DNA from: Chitinophagaceae bacterium
Lineage (GTDB): Bacteria; Bacteroidota; Bacteroidia; Chitinophagales; Chitinophagaceae
Assembly (NCBI GenBank): GCA_016786965.1
Contig: JAEUVL010000396.1
Coordinates: 1 to 11,819 of the forward strand
Direction of reading: 5' to 3'
Length of the DNA stretch: 11,819 nucleotides
Positions 1 to 6,817 of this stretch are shown piece after piece (position 1 is the stretch's first letter; the number at the start of each line of letters is the position of its first letter). The notes under the pieces are model-generated. The model did not search any database, was not told the origin of the DNA, and saw nothing but the letters and a program-made list of their open reading frames with translations. The position numbers and the translations under genes are program-made.

Positions 1-1
1 A

Positions 2-1906
2 AATGAGTATTATCTCTCCACCGGTATTGGAATTGTGGTGATAAACGGGGACAAGTATGAAGTAAAAGATTCCTGGTTCATCGGTAATGGTGGCAATCCT
101 GTAAAAGTAAATGGAGTGACAAGTGATGGCACTTTTTTTTATGCCGCAACTGAGGAAGGGTTGAAAAAGGCAGCCATGAATTCCTCAAACCTGGCCAACT
201 ACACCAACTGGCAAACGGTGTCCGGAACCAATGGTTTATCTGGTGGTGCCTGTAAAAATGTGCTGACCATACAGGGAAAAATAGTGGCACAGAAAAATGA
301 CTCTTTGTTTGTACAAAATGGCACTAACTGGTCCTTGTTTTATGAAGATGGATGGCCGATCATCAATAGCAATATCTCAGACAATAAAATTCAGTTGTGC
401 CAAAGGCAGCTAAGTGGAGCGAGCAGGGTAAGAGTTTTAAATGCTGATGGAACGGTGTTACAAACCCTTTCAGGTGCCGGGGTGATCTCTTTGCCCAGAA
501 AAGCCATATCATTTGCAGGCGATACCTGGGTGGCGGATCAGTTTGGTTGCTTATCACAATTTGATTTTTCTCTTGCTTCTGAGCAATATGTGTTAAACTC
601 ACCACAGTCTGTTGCCAGCGGCGATATGCTGGTGTATAACAATATATTTTATGCCACAGCAGGTTCGGTAAATGAAGCCTGGAATTATCAATACAATGGA
701 GACGGTATTTATTCATTTAAAGAAGGCAGTTGGGATAATGTCAACCGCTACCGGTATGCTGCTATTGATACACTGCTTGACTATATCAGCATCGCCATTG
801 ATAAAAGAGATGAAACTATTTGGGCAGGTTCGTATGGTGGAGGATTATTACACATAAAGCCAGGCCCGGCATTTGAAGTATTCAAGCAAAATAATCTGGG
901 AGCCACAGCAGGTGATCCCACTAGTTATAGAGTCTCCGGGTTAGCCTTCGACAACGATAATAATTTATGGGTTGCCAATTTCGGATCGGTACAACCCCTG
1001 CGGGTAAGAAAAAATGACGGAGGCTGGATCAGTTTTTCATTGCCCTTTTCATTATTTGAAAATGCACTATCACAAATAGTGGTAGATGATAACAATTACA
1101 AGTGGATCGTGGCACCGCTTGGCAACGGGCTCATCAGTTTTGATCATGGTGCATCAATAGACAATACAGGGGATGATAAATGGCGGCGGCTCGGAACAGG
1201 AACGGGCAATGGGAATTTGCCAAACAACGATGTGCTTTGCGTGGCAAAAGATAAAAATGGATTTATTTGGGTGGGTACCGCTGATGGTATTGGTGTGATA
1301 CAATGTCCGGAGCAAACATTTAATGCATCGCAGTGTGATGCTATCTGGCCAGTAGTGCCCAATGGAAACTTTGCAGGTTATCTCTTCAAAGGGGTGGAAG
1401 TAAAAAATATTGCGGTGGATGGGGCCGACAGAAAATGGGTGGCTACTAAGAGTGGTGTATTCCTGGTCAACTCTACAGGCGAAAAAGTTATTTACCAGTT
1501 TACTGAAGATAACAGTCCGCTGCTTAGCAATGATGTAAAGAAGATTGCTATTGATGGCAAAACAGGGGAAGTATATTTTGCCACCGCAAAGGGTATTTGT
1601 TCTTTCCGCAGCACAGCTACCGAAGGCGGGGAAACAAATGAAGGGGTATTGGTGTTTCCAAACCCGGTACCGCCGGGATATACAGGTACTATCGGTATCC
1701 GTGGTTTGGTGAACAATGCGGTGGTAAAGATCACTGAACTGGATGGAAGACTCGTATATCAAACAAGAGCATTAGGAGGGCAGGCGGTGTGGGATGGAAG
1801 AAGCTATAAGGGACAAAAAATTTCCAGCGGGGTGTATTTGGTACTGGTAAGTGATGATATTGGAAAAGAACGAACAGCAGGTAAGATTTTTTTTATTCAA
1901 CAATAA
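2..1906 (+). CDS. porZ: PorZ-like type IX secretion system protein, 5'-truncated (beta-propellers plus C-terminal sorting domain)
   Basis: The frame is open from the first bases (reading NEYYLSTGIGIVVINGDKYE), so the true start lies outside the window; a GTG at 35 is only an internal valine. About 634 residues are visible; PorZ proteins are, as I recall, about 750-800 long, so the N-terminus is missing. Propeller-type blade motifs recur: TIWAGSYGGG (815-844), NLWVANFGS (962-988), FIWVGTADG (1262-1288) and RKWVATKSG (1430-1456). The protein ends in a type A sorting domain: FPNPV at about 1655, then a GLVNNAVVKI strand, a W-D-G-R loop and a SSGVYLVLV strand. In the family, PorZ is a surface protein of the type IX secretion attachment complex that binds anionic LPS. 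The stop is 2 nt before recO, suggesting co-transcription. It could instead be another Reg_prop protein with a sorting domain, but the YLSTGIGIVV segment favours PorZ. Confidence 0.85.
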   Translation, partial: NEYYLSTGIGIVVINGDKYEVKDSWFIGNGGNPVKVNGVTSDGTFFYAATEEGLKKAAMNSSNLANYTNWQTVSGTNGLSGGACKNVLTIQGKIVAQKNDSLFVQNGTNWSLFYEDGWPIINSNISDNKIQLCQRQLSGASRVRVLNADGTVLQTLSGAGVISLPRKAISFAGDTWVADQFGCLSQFDFSLASEQYVLNSPQSVASGDMLVYNNIFYATAGSVNEAWNYQYNGDGIYSFKEGSWDNVNRYRYAAIDTLLDYISIAIDKRDETIWAGSYGGGLLHIKPGPAFEVFKQNNLGATAGDPTSYRVSGLAFDNDNNLWVANFGSVQPLRVRKNDGGWISFSLPFSLFENALSQIVVDDNNYKWIVAPLGNGLISFDHGASIDNTGDDKWRRLGTGTGNGNLPNNDVLCVAKDKNGFIWVGTADGIGVIQCPEQTFNASQCDAIWPVVPNGNFAGYLFKGVEVKNIAVDGADRKWVATKSGVFLVNSTGEKVIYQFTEDNSPLLSNDVKKIAIDGKTGEVYFATAKGICSFRSTATEGGETNEGVLVFPNPVPPGYTGTIGIRGLVNNAVVKITELDGRLVYQTRALGGQAVWDGRSYKGQKISSGVYLVLVSDDIGKERTAGKIFFIQQ

Positions 1907-1908
1907 AT

Positions 1909-2655
1909 TTGCCAGACAAACTACATAAGACAAAGGGCATTGTTCTGAGAACAGTGAAATATGGCGAAACGAGCATCATCGTTACTATGTTCACAGAATT
2001 GTTTGGGGTGCAATCTTATTTGGTCAATGGAGTAAGAGCATCCACCAAAAAAGGGACAGGGAAGGCCAACTTGTTTCAGCCGGCTGCTTTGCTGGACATG
2101 GTGGTGTATCACAATGAACTGAAACACCTGAACCGTATCAAAGAATTCAAACTTGCTTTTATTTATCAGCATATATTTTCAGACGTGCCGAAGAATGCAG
2201 TGGCATTGTTCATGGTGGAATTGCTTACCAAATGCCTGAAACAACCCGAAGGTAACCCTGACCTGTTTGAGTTTGCAGAGGATTGCTTTCTCCACCTGGA
2301 TAAAAGTAAAGGGGGAATGATGGCCAACCTGCCATTATTCTTTGCCCTGCACCTGACGTATTTCTTTGGTTTTAAGATGACGGATGATTACAACGAAGAG
2401 AATACTTTTCTTGATCTCGGCGAAGGGAGCTTTGTGGCAGAGCAGCCGCATCATCCGCACTTCCTGGAAGATAAACAGGCTTTTATAACCTCGCAATTGT
2501 TAAAAGTGCAACGGCCAGATGAATTGGAAGAAATAAAACTCAATCATGATTTTCGCCGCAGACTTCTGTATGTATATGAAACCTATTATGCCCTCCATAT
2601 CCCTGATTTTGGAACAATGAAAACCTTACCTGTGCTTAGGGAGATATTGGGGTAA
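1909..2655 (+). CDS. recO: DNA repair protein RecO
   Basis: RecO loads RecA on SSB-coated single strands together with RecR (and RecF) and anneals strands in recombinational repair; it acts in the cytoplasm. The 248-residue product has the typical RecO opening, KTKGIVLRTVKYGETSIIV, which begins the N-terminal OB-fold (roughly residues 1-80). A mostly helical C-terminal domain follows. I see no four-cysteine zinc cluster of the kind some RecO proteins carry. The length matches the family (about 225-250). The start is a TTG two bases after the porZ stop; the first in-frame ATG would remove the conserved opening, so TTG is preferred. The spacing implies translation coupled to porZ. No obvious terminator follows the TAA at 2653-2655. 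Confidence 0.95.
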   Translation: MPDKLHKTKGIVLRTVKYGETSIIVTMFTELFGVQSYLVNGVRASTKKGTGKANLFQPAALLDMVVYHNELKHLNRIKEFKLAFIYQHIFSDVPKNAVALFMVELLTKCLKQPEGNPDLFEFAEDCFLHLDKSKGGMMANLPLFFALHLTYFFGFKMTDDYNEENTFLDLGEGSFVAEQPHHPHFLEDKQAFITSQLLKVQRPDELEEIKLNHDFRRRLLYVYETYYALHIPDFGTMKTLPVLREILG

Positions 2656-2983
2656 ATATCAAGCGTTATTTTCATCTCGATATCATCATTTGATTTGCAG
2701 CACTCGTTCAGAGATCGCTTACCGATTGGTTTATTCAGGATATGCCATGCCCGTGATAATTTCAAATTTTCCTCCAACAGGCTGCCTTTTAGGGTTTCAT
2801 CCATTGTTTGATCCACCCAGCAAATAACAGGGATTGCTGCTGCCTGCTTGTACGAATAAGCAAGACCTTTTACCGGTAAAGCCAATACATTATTGGCCCT
2901 GGTGCCCTGTAACAATCAGGTTTCTTGCTGCTTTTGTAAATATTAACAGGAGTTTAAAAAACAGATAAAAGGAACATGAACCG

Positions 2984-3072
2984 CAGATAACCCATAGTTA
3001 AGCCGCTCCTTATATACCGGCTTATCAGCGGCTTATCTCCGACTTATCAGCGGCTTATCTGCGGGTTATCTG
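2984..3072. repeat. Imperfect 24-nt inverted repeat
   Basis: The left arm (2984-3007) reads CAGATAACCC, six variable bases, then AAGCCGCT. The right arm (3049-3072) is its reverse complement with the same spacing. The arms match at 21 of 24 positions by eye, with all mismatches in the middle six bases. The 41-nt interior contains further copies of the related 11-bp unit. On either strand this could fold into a long stem, as an intergenic palindromic repeat would, or a structured transcript end. No T-run follows it, so a classic terminator is unlikely. Confidence 0.75.
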
Positions 3073-3075
3073 TAA
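3021..3075. repeat. 11-bp tandem repeat (five units, 22-bp higher-order period)
   Basis: Five consecutive 11-nt units are visible: CTTATCAGCGG (3021-3031), CTTATCTCCGA (3032-3042), CTTATCAGCGG (3043-3053), CTTATCTGCGG (3054-3064) and GTTATCTGTAA (3065-3075). Units 1 and 3 are identical, which gives a 22-bp period. The related heptamer CAGATAA, the reverse complement of TTATCTG, occurs at 2962-2968 and 2984-2990, also 22 nt apart, in inverted orientation. Confidence 0.85.
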
Positions 3076-3141
3076 GTGAACAGCAAAGAAGAAAGACAGG
3101 AAAAGTAACTGAATCAGGGAAGTAGCAGGGCGGCGCAGGCA

Positions 3142-3225
3142 ATGGAAAATGACAAAGCAGCCAAAAATGCCTTTTATGGCAATCAATTGAAAACCAGGGG
3201 AACTTTGGTTTTAATGACTAATTGA
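3142..3225 (+). other. Short open frame of 27 codons, doubtful
   Basis: An ATG at 3142 opens a 27-codon frame ending at TGA 3223-3225, with a product beginning MENDKAAKNAFYGNQLK. It ends 2 nt before the convergent amidohydrolase stop. No ribosome site, promoter or family resemblance supports expression; the frame may be a gene remnant or chance. Confidence 0.15.
3190..3212 (-). terminator. Weak hairpin after the amidohydrolase gene, possible terminator
   Basis: AAAACCA (3190-3196) can pair with TGGTTTT (3206-3212) around a 9-nt loop, 16 nt beyond the amidohydrolase stop on its transcript. The stem is only 7 bp and A/T-rich, and the minus-strand bases after it are not a T-run, so this is a weak candidate. 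Confidence 0.25.
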
Positions 3226-3227
3226 AG

Positions 3228-4406
3228 TTATAAGATCCTTTTAGATACTTGAAACAGCGGCTCTAAATTCACCAGGCCGGGCTTTTTTCCTTTTTCAAAG
3301 CTCCCCAATTCATTTTCCCAATCCAGCGCTTTTGCACCACTGCTGGTAGCCCATTGCAGAATTGTTTCAACTGGTATATGCGGAAAGTGTTTGTGTGCTG
3401 CTTCCATTTCTTTGGCAATGCTTAGTTGCCAGTTGCTGCTGTAGCTGTCGGTGCCGAGAACTATATGACAGCCGTGCTTCATCAGCAGATCAACTGGTGG
3501 CACTTTGTTTTCAATATACAAGTTGGCATTAACACAAAGACAATAGACCAGTTTCAATCCATTGGCCACCGCATGCTCGTTTGCCCACACAATATCTTCT
3601 TCCGGTATGAAAGTGTTATGAATCAGAAAAATAGTTTGCCCATTATTAAAATAAGGTAATACCGACCGGAGGCTGCTTTTACCCGTTACCGGGAAAGGAG
3701 ATTTATCAAGCCCGAATATTTTAAAGAACCGCAGGTAATCTCCGCCACCGGTTTTATACAATTCATCTTCGGCAGGATGCTCCTGGTTATGAATGGAAAT
3801 GATCTGGTCTTTTGTGGCATCATTGATCAGCCGAAACGTTTTGGGAGAAATACTGTAAGGTGCATGAGGAACTAAGGAAGTGCGATGGCTGAGATTTGAA
3901 GTCTGAAGTGCAGAGGCTAATTTTTCAGCAACTGCTTTATAATGATTCACATTCTCTTCCGCTTTTTCATCGGTAAAACCCAGCACTTCCACAAAATTTT
4001 GCCAGCGGATATGGCTGCTGCTTTTTGTCTTGAGCGTATCGGCGGTATTGCCAATATCGCCAACGGCTGCAATCCCATTATCATACATTTCTTTCTCGGC
4101 CCTTACTATTTCCTGCTGGATTATTTCCGGGGCAAAGTCTCTCTTGGTTACCACAGAGCATAAAAAGTCGATCAGTCCGGTATGGGGAGGTATCACATTT
4201 TTTAAATGGCTTAGTTCCAGGTGGCAGTGGCAATTGATCAGACCGGGAGAAAGGATGCCGTTAAAAGTTTGCACATCTTCACCTGCCTCATGAAAGGGAA
4301 CAATATTTTCTACAACACCTTCGTCGTTGGTTATTAAGACTGCATCAGCATCGCGGAAACTATACCCGTCAAATAGCTTGTCGGCTTTAAATTTTAAATA
4401 CGGCAT
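3228..4406 (-). CDS. Amidohydrolase, ATZ/TRZ-type (possible aminodeoxyfutalosine-deaminase-like)
   Basis: This is a cytoplasmic metal-dependent hydrolase of the amidohydrolase superfamily, 392 residues from the ATG at 4404-4406. The family pattern is complete: an N-terminal beta-sandwich segment, GLINCHCHLELSH with the HxH metal pair (H60, H62), PHAPYS (H181), SIHNQE (H206 and catalytic-type E209), LIHNT (H263) and LGTDSYSSN (D320), and a C-terminal GSFEKGKKPGLV strand. The HCHLELS wording resembles the subgroup that includes aminodeoxyfutalosine deaminase (MqnX) of menaquinone synthesis. No other mqn gene is in the window, so the substrate is unproven. An upstream TTG at 4440-4442 would add 12 residues with no family resemblance; the ATG is preferred. 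The gene is divergent from prfA. The minus strand has TAGTTTTC about 20 nt upstream of the ATG, one base off the -7 consensus. Confidence 0.85.
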   Translation of the reverse strand: MPYLKFKADKLFDGYSFRDADAVLITNDEGVVENIVPFHEAGEDVQTFNGILSPGLINCHCHLELSHLKNVIPPHTGLIDFLCSVVTKRDFAPEIIQQEIVRAEKEMYDNGIAAVGDIGNTADTLKTKSSSHIRWQNFVEVLGFTDEKAEENVNHYKAVAEKLASALQTSNLSHRTSLVPHAPYSISPKTFRLINDATKDQIISIHNQEHPAEDELYKTGGGDYLRFFKIFGLDKSPFPVTGKSSLRSVLPYFNNGQTIFLIHNTFIPEEDIVWANEHAVANGLKLVYCLCVNANLYIENKVPPVDLLMKHGCHIVLGTDSYSSNWQLSIAKEMEAAHKHFPHIPVETILQWATSSGAKALDWENELGSFEKGKKPGLVNLEPLFQVSKRIL

Positions 4407-4464
4407 ATTGTAAAATTCAAGAAAACTAATTCCAAAACCCAAAACTTAAGCAGTTATTCTTTGC

Positions 4465-4472
4465 TACTTTTG
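4465..4472 (+). promoter_or_regulatory. Bacteroidota-type -7 box for prfA
   Basis: TACTTTTG matches TAnnTTTG, the -7 element recognised by the primary sigma factor of Bacteroidota, 44 nt upstream of the prfA ATG. I do not see a clear -33 TTTG at the usual distance of about 19-21 nt upstream. Confidence 0.6.
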
Positions 4473-4516
4473 CAACCTTTGGATTTTGTGATTTATAACC
4501 TGGAATTTTATCATTT

Positions 4517-5581
4517 ATGTTAGACAGGCTGGAAGCCATAAAAGCAAGATTTGACCAGTTGGGAGTGGCCCTCACCAATCCTGAGATCGTAAGCAATAAC
4601 AAAAAATTTGCAGAGACCAGCAAGGAATACCGAAGCCTGGAGAAGATCGTAGCGGCTTATACAGAATACAGGAAACTGCTGGATGACATGGATTTTTATA
4701 GGGAGGCGCTGGAAGGAGATGATGAGGAAATGCGGGAACTGGCGAAAATGGAATCTCCGGCACTGGAAGAAAAGAAAACAGAAATGGAGGCGCAGATACG
4801 CCAATTGCTGATACCTAAAGACCCGCAGGATGAGAAGAATGCCATTTTGGAGATAAGGGCCGGCACAGGTGGGGATGAGGCCAGTTTATTTGCGGGTGAC
4901 CTGCTGCGGATGTATATGCGGTATTGCGATAAAAAAGGGTGGAAAACAGCCCTGCTCAGCGAAAATGAGGGCAGCGTGGGCGGCTATAAAGAAGTACAAT
5001 TGGAGGTGACCGGTGAAGATGTGTACGGCACACTGAAATTTGAAAGCGGGGTGCACCGTGTGCAGCGGGTGCCTGATACTGAAGCATCCGGAAGAGTGCA
5101 TACGTCTGCTGCAACGGTAGCAGTAATGCCGGAAGCCGAGGAAGTGGATTTTGAGTTAAACCCGGCAGATGTAAAAATGGAAACCGCCAGAAGCGGTGGT
5201 GCCGGCGGACAGAACGTAAACAAAGTGGAAACGAAAGTATTGTTGACTCACATACCTACCGGAACTGTAGTGGTTTGTCAAACCGAGCGGTCGCAGTTGG
5301 GCAACCGGGAAAAGGCAATGGGGATGCTTCGTACCAAACTGTATGAAGAGCAGGTGAGGAAGCAGGAGGATGAAATAGCCCGCCACCGCAAAAGCTTGGT
5401 AAGCACTGGCGACAGAAGCGCTAAGATAAGGACCTACAATTTTCCGCAGGGCCGGGTAACAGACCACCGTATTGGCCTTACACTTTACAACCTGGATGCA
5501 GTGCTGAACGGCGAAATTGGCGAACTGATAGATGCGCTGCAATTTGCCGAGAATTCGGAAAAACTGACGAAACAGAATTAG
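4517..5581 (+). CDS. prfA: Peptide chain release factor 1 (RF1)
   Basis: RF1 recognises UAA and UAG in the ribosomal A site and triggers hydrolysis of peptidyl-tRNA. The 354-residue product is of normal length. It has an N-terminal coiled-coil-like helical domain (residues 1-100), the GTGGDEASLFAGDL segment (116-129), the codon-recognition tripeptide in the PxT form (PDT, 186-188, within RVQRVPDTEASGRVHTS) and the catalytic GGQ (230-232) in SGGAGGQNVNKVET. The PxT motif, instead of the SPF motif of RF2, and the absence of an internal programmed frameshift identify it as RF1. The glutamine of GGQ is the usual methylation site. The ATG at 4517 gives the standard N-terminus MLDRLEAIKARF. It is transcribed alone, divergently from the amidohydrolase. 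Confidence 0.97.
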   Translation: MLDRLEAIKARFDQLGVALTNPEIVSNNKKFAETSKEYRSLEKIVAAYTEYRKLLDDMDFYREALEGDDEEMRELAKMESPALEEKKTEMEAQIRQLLIPKDPQDEKNAILEIRAGTGGDEASLFAGDLLRMYMRYCDKKGWKTALLSENEGSVGGYKEVQLEVTGEDVYGTLKFESGVHRVQRVPDTEASGRVHTSAATVAVMPEAEEVDFELNPADVKMETARSGGAGGQNVNKVETKVLLTHIPTGTVVVCQTERSQLGNREKAMGMLRTKLYEEQVRKQEDEIARHRKSLVSTGDRSAKIRTYNFPQGRVTDHRIGLTLYNLDAVLNGEIGELIDALQFAENSEKLTKQN

Positions 5582-5715
5582 TTGATGATCTGAATCACAG
5601 GAAGTTTTCGCTTCACTAAAATTTATTATTTGTAATTAGCTGGAAAGATTATTTTAGTTCTCTAAATTATTTTTTAACCTACAAAACTCTCTCTGAGTGG
5701 CGTTAATTTTTTTTT

Positions 5716-6378
5716 ATGCTTGATAAGATATTTGACATCGTAAAACAGTTTGGACAAGAGACAGTGGTGAACAACCCTGAGGTGCCTAATGAGCAGAATG
5801 AAGAAGTAATGGCTGATGCCACTAAAACAATTGCCAGCGGTTTTCAGAATATAGTGGCTGGTGGTGGATTTGAGAATATTCTTGATCTTTTCAAAGGCGG
5901 CGGCAATGCCGGGGGGGCCAGTAGCGGTGGCGGTATAGCCGGATTGCTGAAGAACCCTATTGTAACCATGATGGTGGGGTATTTTATCAGTAAACTGGTG
6001 GGTAAATACAAAATGAGCCCAGCTTCTGCCAGTAATGTTGCCAGCTCACTTATTCCAAATGCACTTAGTGGCCTTATTAACCAGACCAATGACCCTAACA
6101 ATCCCGGGTTTACGCTGGATAGCCTGATCGGTTCTTTAACAGGAGGTGGTAGCGAACCAGAGCAAACCAACAACAGCGGTGGCGGTGGCATGCTTCAAAA
6201 CCTGCTTGACCAGTTTACTGGTGGCGGAGGTGGCAACAGTACAGCAGGCGGAGGCGGTGGGTTTGATATCCAGGACATTATAGGCAACCTGACCAAAAAA
6301 GCGCAAAACAGTTTCCAGGACAAGCAAAGCGGTGGCGGAGGCGGCCTGATGGACCTGATAAAAGGATTTATGAAGTAA
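5716..6378 (+). CDS. Glycine-rich DUF937-like protein of unknown function
   Basis: The 220-residue product opens with MLDKIFDIVKQFG and has the layout I associate with DUF937-type proteins of Bacteroidota: short amphipathic helices separated by glycine runs. There is no signal peptide; one hydrophobic stretch (about 79-95, KNPIVTMMVGYFISKLV) is more likely a buried helix than a membrane anchor. Similar modules recur: FENILDLFKGGG (52-63), LDSLIGSLTGGG (134-145), MLQNLLDQFTGGG (159-171), DIQDIIGNLTKK (184-195) and LMDLIKGFMK (211-220). A central segment (about 98-130), KMSPASASNVASSLIPNALSGLINQ, is the least repetitive part. Function is unknown. The gene stands alone, 134 nt after prfA, and ends at a strong terminator. 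A T-run directly precedes the ATG and no Shine-Dalgarno sequence is seen. A possible promoter is TTTG (5629-5632) with TAGTTC (5655-5660), a poor match. Confidence 0.8.
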   Translation: MLDKIFDIVKQFGQETVVNNPEVPNEQNEEVMADATKTIASGFQNIVAGGGFENILDLFKGGGNAGGASSGGGIAGLLKNPIVTMMVGYFISKLVGKYKMSPASASNVASSLIPNALSGLINQTNDPNNPGFTLDSLIGSLTGGGSEPEQTNNSGGGGMLQNLLDQFTGGGGGNSTAGGGGGFDIQDIIGNLTKKAQNSFQDKQSGGGGGLMDLIKGFMK

Positions 6379-6398
6379 ACAATTGAATAATACTATAG

Positions 6399-6439
6399 AA
6401 AGCCGTTCAGTTAATTGCTGAATGGCTTTTTTATTTTTT
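6399..6439 (+). terminator. Rho-independent terminator of the DUF937-like gene
   Basis: AAAGCCGTTCAG (6399-6410) pairs with CTGAATGGCTTT (6418-6429) across a 7-nt loop, with a single G-T wobble, and a T-rich run continues to about 6439. It lies 21 nt after the stop codon of the preceding gene, in the right orientation. Confidence 0.9.
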
Positions 6440-6699
6440 GTAACCAGGGTTTCTGGCACGAAATTTTGAATATAGTTGTACGATAACGTTTTAGAAACTC
6501 TGTAGTTCTTTGTCAGCTGATTGTCAGGATTTTCGCCAGTAAAAAGGCAAATATTTTTTTGGTGAAATATGCAATTAACTGAGTGGAAGCATCGTATATA
6601 GAGAAAGACGCTCCGAGATTTTACGAAAGTGTGGTAGGTGGAAGTACTGAAACGGAGCTTTTAAACTTTCCTTAACAGCAAACATGATACTACCGGCAG

Positions 6700-6707
6700 T
6701 AAATTTG
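6700..6707 (+). promoter_or_regulatory. -7 box of a possible small-RNA promoter
   Basis: TAAATTTG is an exact match to TAnnTTTG. It lies downstream of the terminator at 6399-6439 and about 80 nt upstream of the hairpin at 6786-6807. No good -33 TTTG is visible at the expected distance, so it is a half-supported promoter. Confidence 0.45.
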
Positions 6708-6712
6708 CGTTA

Positions 6713-6817
6713 TACAATTGTAGATTATTATTCGAACTCATTATAAAGTCAGTCAATTTTCTCATAAGCAGTTAGTTTTGGTTGCGACCCCTGTTTCTAC
6801 AGGGGTCTATTTTTTTA
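6713..6817 (+). ncRNA. Candidate small RNA, about 105 nt, no known family
   Basis: The segment is bounded by a TAnnTTTG box (6700-6707) and a perfect hairpin with T-run (6786-6817). The terminator faces plus, yet no plus-strand gene lies between it and the earlier terminator at 6399-6439, so it needs its own transcript or readthrough. The body is A/T-rich and holds no credible open frame. I cannot assign it to 6S, SRP RNA, tmRNA or RNase P by sequence. The 5' end is inferred from the box. Its last 11 bases overlap the 3' end of the convergent vanZ-family gene, so antisense contact with that mRNA is possible. Confidence 0.4.
6786..6817 (+). terminator. Perfect rho-independent terminator
   Basis: GACCCCTGT (6786-6794) pairs exactly with ACAGGGGTC (6799-6807) around a TTCT tetraloop and is followed by TATTTTTTTA. 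The T-run is only on the plus-strand side; on the minus strand the hairpin directly follows the vanZ-family stop but the bases after it (GCAACC) are not T-rich. It therefore acts chiefly on plus-strand transcription. Confidence 0.85.

Larger units (their letters stand above)
2656..3227. other. Gene-poor gap between recO and the amidohydrolase
   Basis: These 572 bases lie between the convergent ends of recO (plus) and the amidohydrolase (minus). I find no recognisable gene. A minus-strand open frame (2586-2915) overlaps the recO 3' end and starts directly after a stop with TTG; its product resembles nothing I know. The gap carries the repeat cluster at 2962-3075, a weak hairpin at 3190-3212 and a 27-codon open frame at 3142-3225. 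It may be a degraded gene region with intergenic repeats. Confidence 0.6.
6379..6806. other. Gene-free gap holding two plus-strand terminators
   Basis: There is no recognisable protein gene in these 428 bases. They contain the terminator at 6399-6439, a candidate small RNA ending at the second terminator (6786-6817), an inverted pair GCTCCG (6610-6615) / CGGAGC (6653-6658) followed by TTTT, and a spaced direct repeat TTGTCAG (6510-6516 and 6521-6527). A GTG-started 30-codon frame at 6583-6675 is discussed among the findings. Confidence 0.6.

Noticed and set aside
1154..1762. Long minus-strand open frame (202 codons) antisense to porZ
   Set aside because: It lies wholly inside a well-supported porZ-like gene, is rich in Cys/His/Ile in no family pattern, and has no promoter or start context.
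3021..3075. CRISPR-like array
   Set aside because: The units are 11 nt and directly adjacent, with no spacers and no cas genes nearby.
4520..5542. Several minus-strand open frames antisense to prfA
   Set aside because: prfA is certain over this whole span, and the antisense products show no domain.
4517..5581. Release factor 2 (prfB)
   Set aside because: The codon-recognition tripeptide is PDT (PxT, RF1) and not SPF, and there is no in-frame UGA frameshift site.
5844..6191. Proline-rich minus-strand frame antisense to the glycine-rich gene
   Set aside because: Its proline runs are simply the complement of GGN glycine codons.
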